DNA from: CAVSUR01 sp052143655
GTDB taxonomy: Bacteria > Actinomycetota > Actinomycetes > Streptosporangiales > Streptosporangiaceae
DNA length: 6,312 nt
Direction: 5' to 3'
Assembly: GCA_052143655.1 (NCBI GenBank)
Contig: JBKQSL010000324.1
Coordinates: 1 to 6,312, forward strand
The notes under the pieces are model-generated. The model was not told where the DNA came from. It was given only the letters and a program-made list of their open reading frames with translations, and made no database searches. Position numbers and translations under genes: made by a program. Below are positions 5,231 to 6,312 of the stretch, one piece after another (the first letter of the stretch is position 1; every line of letters starts with the position of its first letter).

Positions 5231-6312
5231 TCAGGCATCGGGGCGGGCCCGCCAGCCCTGGTCGCAGCGCTCGATGTGACCGGCCGCGGCCAGCAGGCCC
5301 AGGCAGCGCAGCACGGTGTCCAGATCCGCGCCGGCCTGCGCGGCGATCGCCGCCGGGCCGCGCCCGCCGCGCCGCGGCACCGCGGCCAGCACCCTCGCGG
5401 TCACCTCGTCGAGCCGTGCGCGCGACACGGCCGGGCCGGGCGCCGGATGCTCGCCGGTGAGCGGGGTCACCTGCTCCAGCACATCGGCGGCGCCGGTCAC
5501 GCAGACCACCGCCCAGTCCCGGATCAGGTCATGACAGCCCGCGGACATGTCCGAGGTCACCGGGCCGGGCACCGCCATCAGCGGCCGGCAGAGCTCGCGG
5601 GCGTGCTTGGCCGTGTTCAGCGCGCCGCTGCGGCGCGCTGCCTCGACCACAACGGTGCCCCGGCTGAGCGCGGCGATCAGCCGGTTGCGGATCAGGAAGC
5701 CCGGCCGGGTGGGGGCCCGGCCGGGCGGGCACTCGGTGGCCATGACCCCCTGGCGGGCGATGGCGGCGAACAGCTCGTGATGACCGCGCGGGTAGTCGTA
5801 GCTCAGGCCGCTGGCCAGCACGGCGACCGTGAGGCCGCCGCCGGCCAGCGCCCCCCGGTGCGCCGCCGCGTCGATCCCGTACGCGCCGCCGGACACGACC
5901 GTGACGCCCTCGCCGGCCAGCGCGGCGGCCAGGTCGGTGGCGACATGGCCGCCGTAGGCCGTCGCTGCCCGGGCGCCGACCACCGAGACCGATCGCAGGC
6001 AGGCGAAGCGCAGGTCGGAGGTGCCGCGCAGCCATAGCAGCAGCGGCCTGACATCGCCGAGGTCATCGAGCTGGGTAGGCCACTCCGGATCGCCGGGAAA
6101 GACCAGCCGGATGCCTGCGGCTTCCCAGGCTTGGACCCGGCCCGGGGTCGGGACCAGGGGCAGGCGCCGCCGCCATCGCTGCAGTGCGCGGGCGACGGCG
6201 CGCGGGTCGCCGCCCGCGGGCGGCGCGATCTGGCCGTCGCCGGCGGCGAGCGCGGCTGCGACGGCGGCCGGGGAGTGCACGCGCAGCAGCGCGCCGAGGA
6301 CCGGGTCTGCGG
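5231..6312 (-). CDS. dprA: DNA-processing protein DprA/Smf, 5' end outside the window
   Basis: DprA binds incoming single-stranded DNA and loads RecA during transformation; it is also kept by many bacteria not known to be competent, where its role is unclear. The frame is open to the window edge. Reading ADPVLGALLR before the GTG at 6280 matches a DprA N-terminal helix, so the gene starts upstream and 359 residues are visible. After a helical N-terminal region comes the Rossmann-like DprA domain with SVSVVGARAATAYG (visible 107-120), SGGAYGIDAAAHRGAL (140-155), TVAVLASGLSYDYP (161-174), ATECPPGRAP (191-200), FLIRNRLIAALSRGTVVVEA (205-224), RSGALNTA (227-234) and MAVPGP (245-250). A C-terminal winged-helix-like DprA domain (about 300-355) contains ARVLAAVPRRGGRGPAAIAAQAG. 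VVGAR replaces the commoner VGSR. It lies upstream of xerC in the same direction, about 250 bases apart. Confidence 0.95.
   Translation of the reverse strand, partial: ADPVLGALLRVHSPAAVAAALAAGDGQIAPPAGGDPRAVARALQRWRRRLPLVPTPGRVQAWEAAGIRLVFPGDPEWPTQLDDLGDVRPLLLWLRGTSDLRFACLRSVSVVGARAATAYGGHVATDLAAALAGEGVTVVSGGAYGIDAAAHRGALAGGGLTVAVLASGLSYDYPRGHHELFAAIARQGVMATECPPGRAPTRPGFLIRNRLIAALSRGTVVVEAARRSGALNTAKHARELCRPLMAVPGPVTSDMSAGCHDLIRDWAVVCVTGAADVLEQVTPLTGEHPAPGPAVSRARLDEVTARVLAAVPRRGGRGPAAIAAQAGADLDTVLRCLGLLAAAGHIERCDQGWRARPDA

Noticed and set aside
3826..5460. Long plus-strand open frame of about 544 codons across xerC and dprA
   Set aside because: It is antisense to two genes with intact family motifs. 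Its Arg/Pro/Gly-rich translation has no recognisable domain, and such frames are expected in very GC-rich DNA.

Overview
The window is very GC-rich. Its proteins closely resemble actinobacterial versions: an S2 that begins with a short MxxVVTMRQLLESG-type N-terminus, a UMP kinase with an N-terminal extension, and an XerC whose motifs match the mycobacterial and streptomycete type. GTG starts are used for pyrH and frr. I infer a high-GC actinomycete chromosome and cannot name the genus. All six genes lie on the minus strand and are transcribed from high to low coordinates: dprA (5' end cut by the window), xerC-type recombinase, rpsB, tsf, pyrH, frr (3' end cut by about one codon).

Layout. 6312-5231 is the DNA-processing protein DprA. 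5230-4981 is a spacer with a GC-rich 24-nt tandem repeat directly after the dprA stop. 4980-3814 is a tyrosine recombinase of the XerC type with an unusual Ala/Pro/Gly repeat inserted between its two domains. 3813-3548 is the most AT-rich part of the window and the likely rpsB promoter and leader; it holds several perfect inverted repeats. 3547-2408 is ribosomal protein S2 with an unusually long, repetitive, acidic C-terminal tail. 2407-2340 holds a strong hairpin. 2339-1500 is elongation factor Ts, 1463-648 is UMP kinase, and 554-1 is ribosome recycling factor. No stretch over 300 bases lacks a gene. I saw no tRNA, rRNA, CRISPR array or insertion sequence.

Function. rpsB-tsf-pyrH-frr is a classic conserved cluster: three genes serve translation (S2, EF-Ts, RRF) and pyrH feeds pyrimidine nucleotide synthesis. 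The upstream pair dprA-xerC serves DNA recombination (RecA loading on single strands, chromosome dimer resolution). The core genes look ordinary and intact. The unusual layer is the repetitive DNA. A 21-nt repeat encoding 7-residue units has expanded in both rpsB and xerC, with the same 12-nt core in the same reading frame, and a different 24-nt repeat sits between dprA and xerC. I found no clearly new multi-gene system. The repeats, the structured rpsB leader and a possible small ORF before frr are the items most worth checking.
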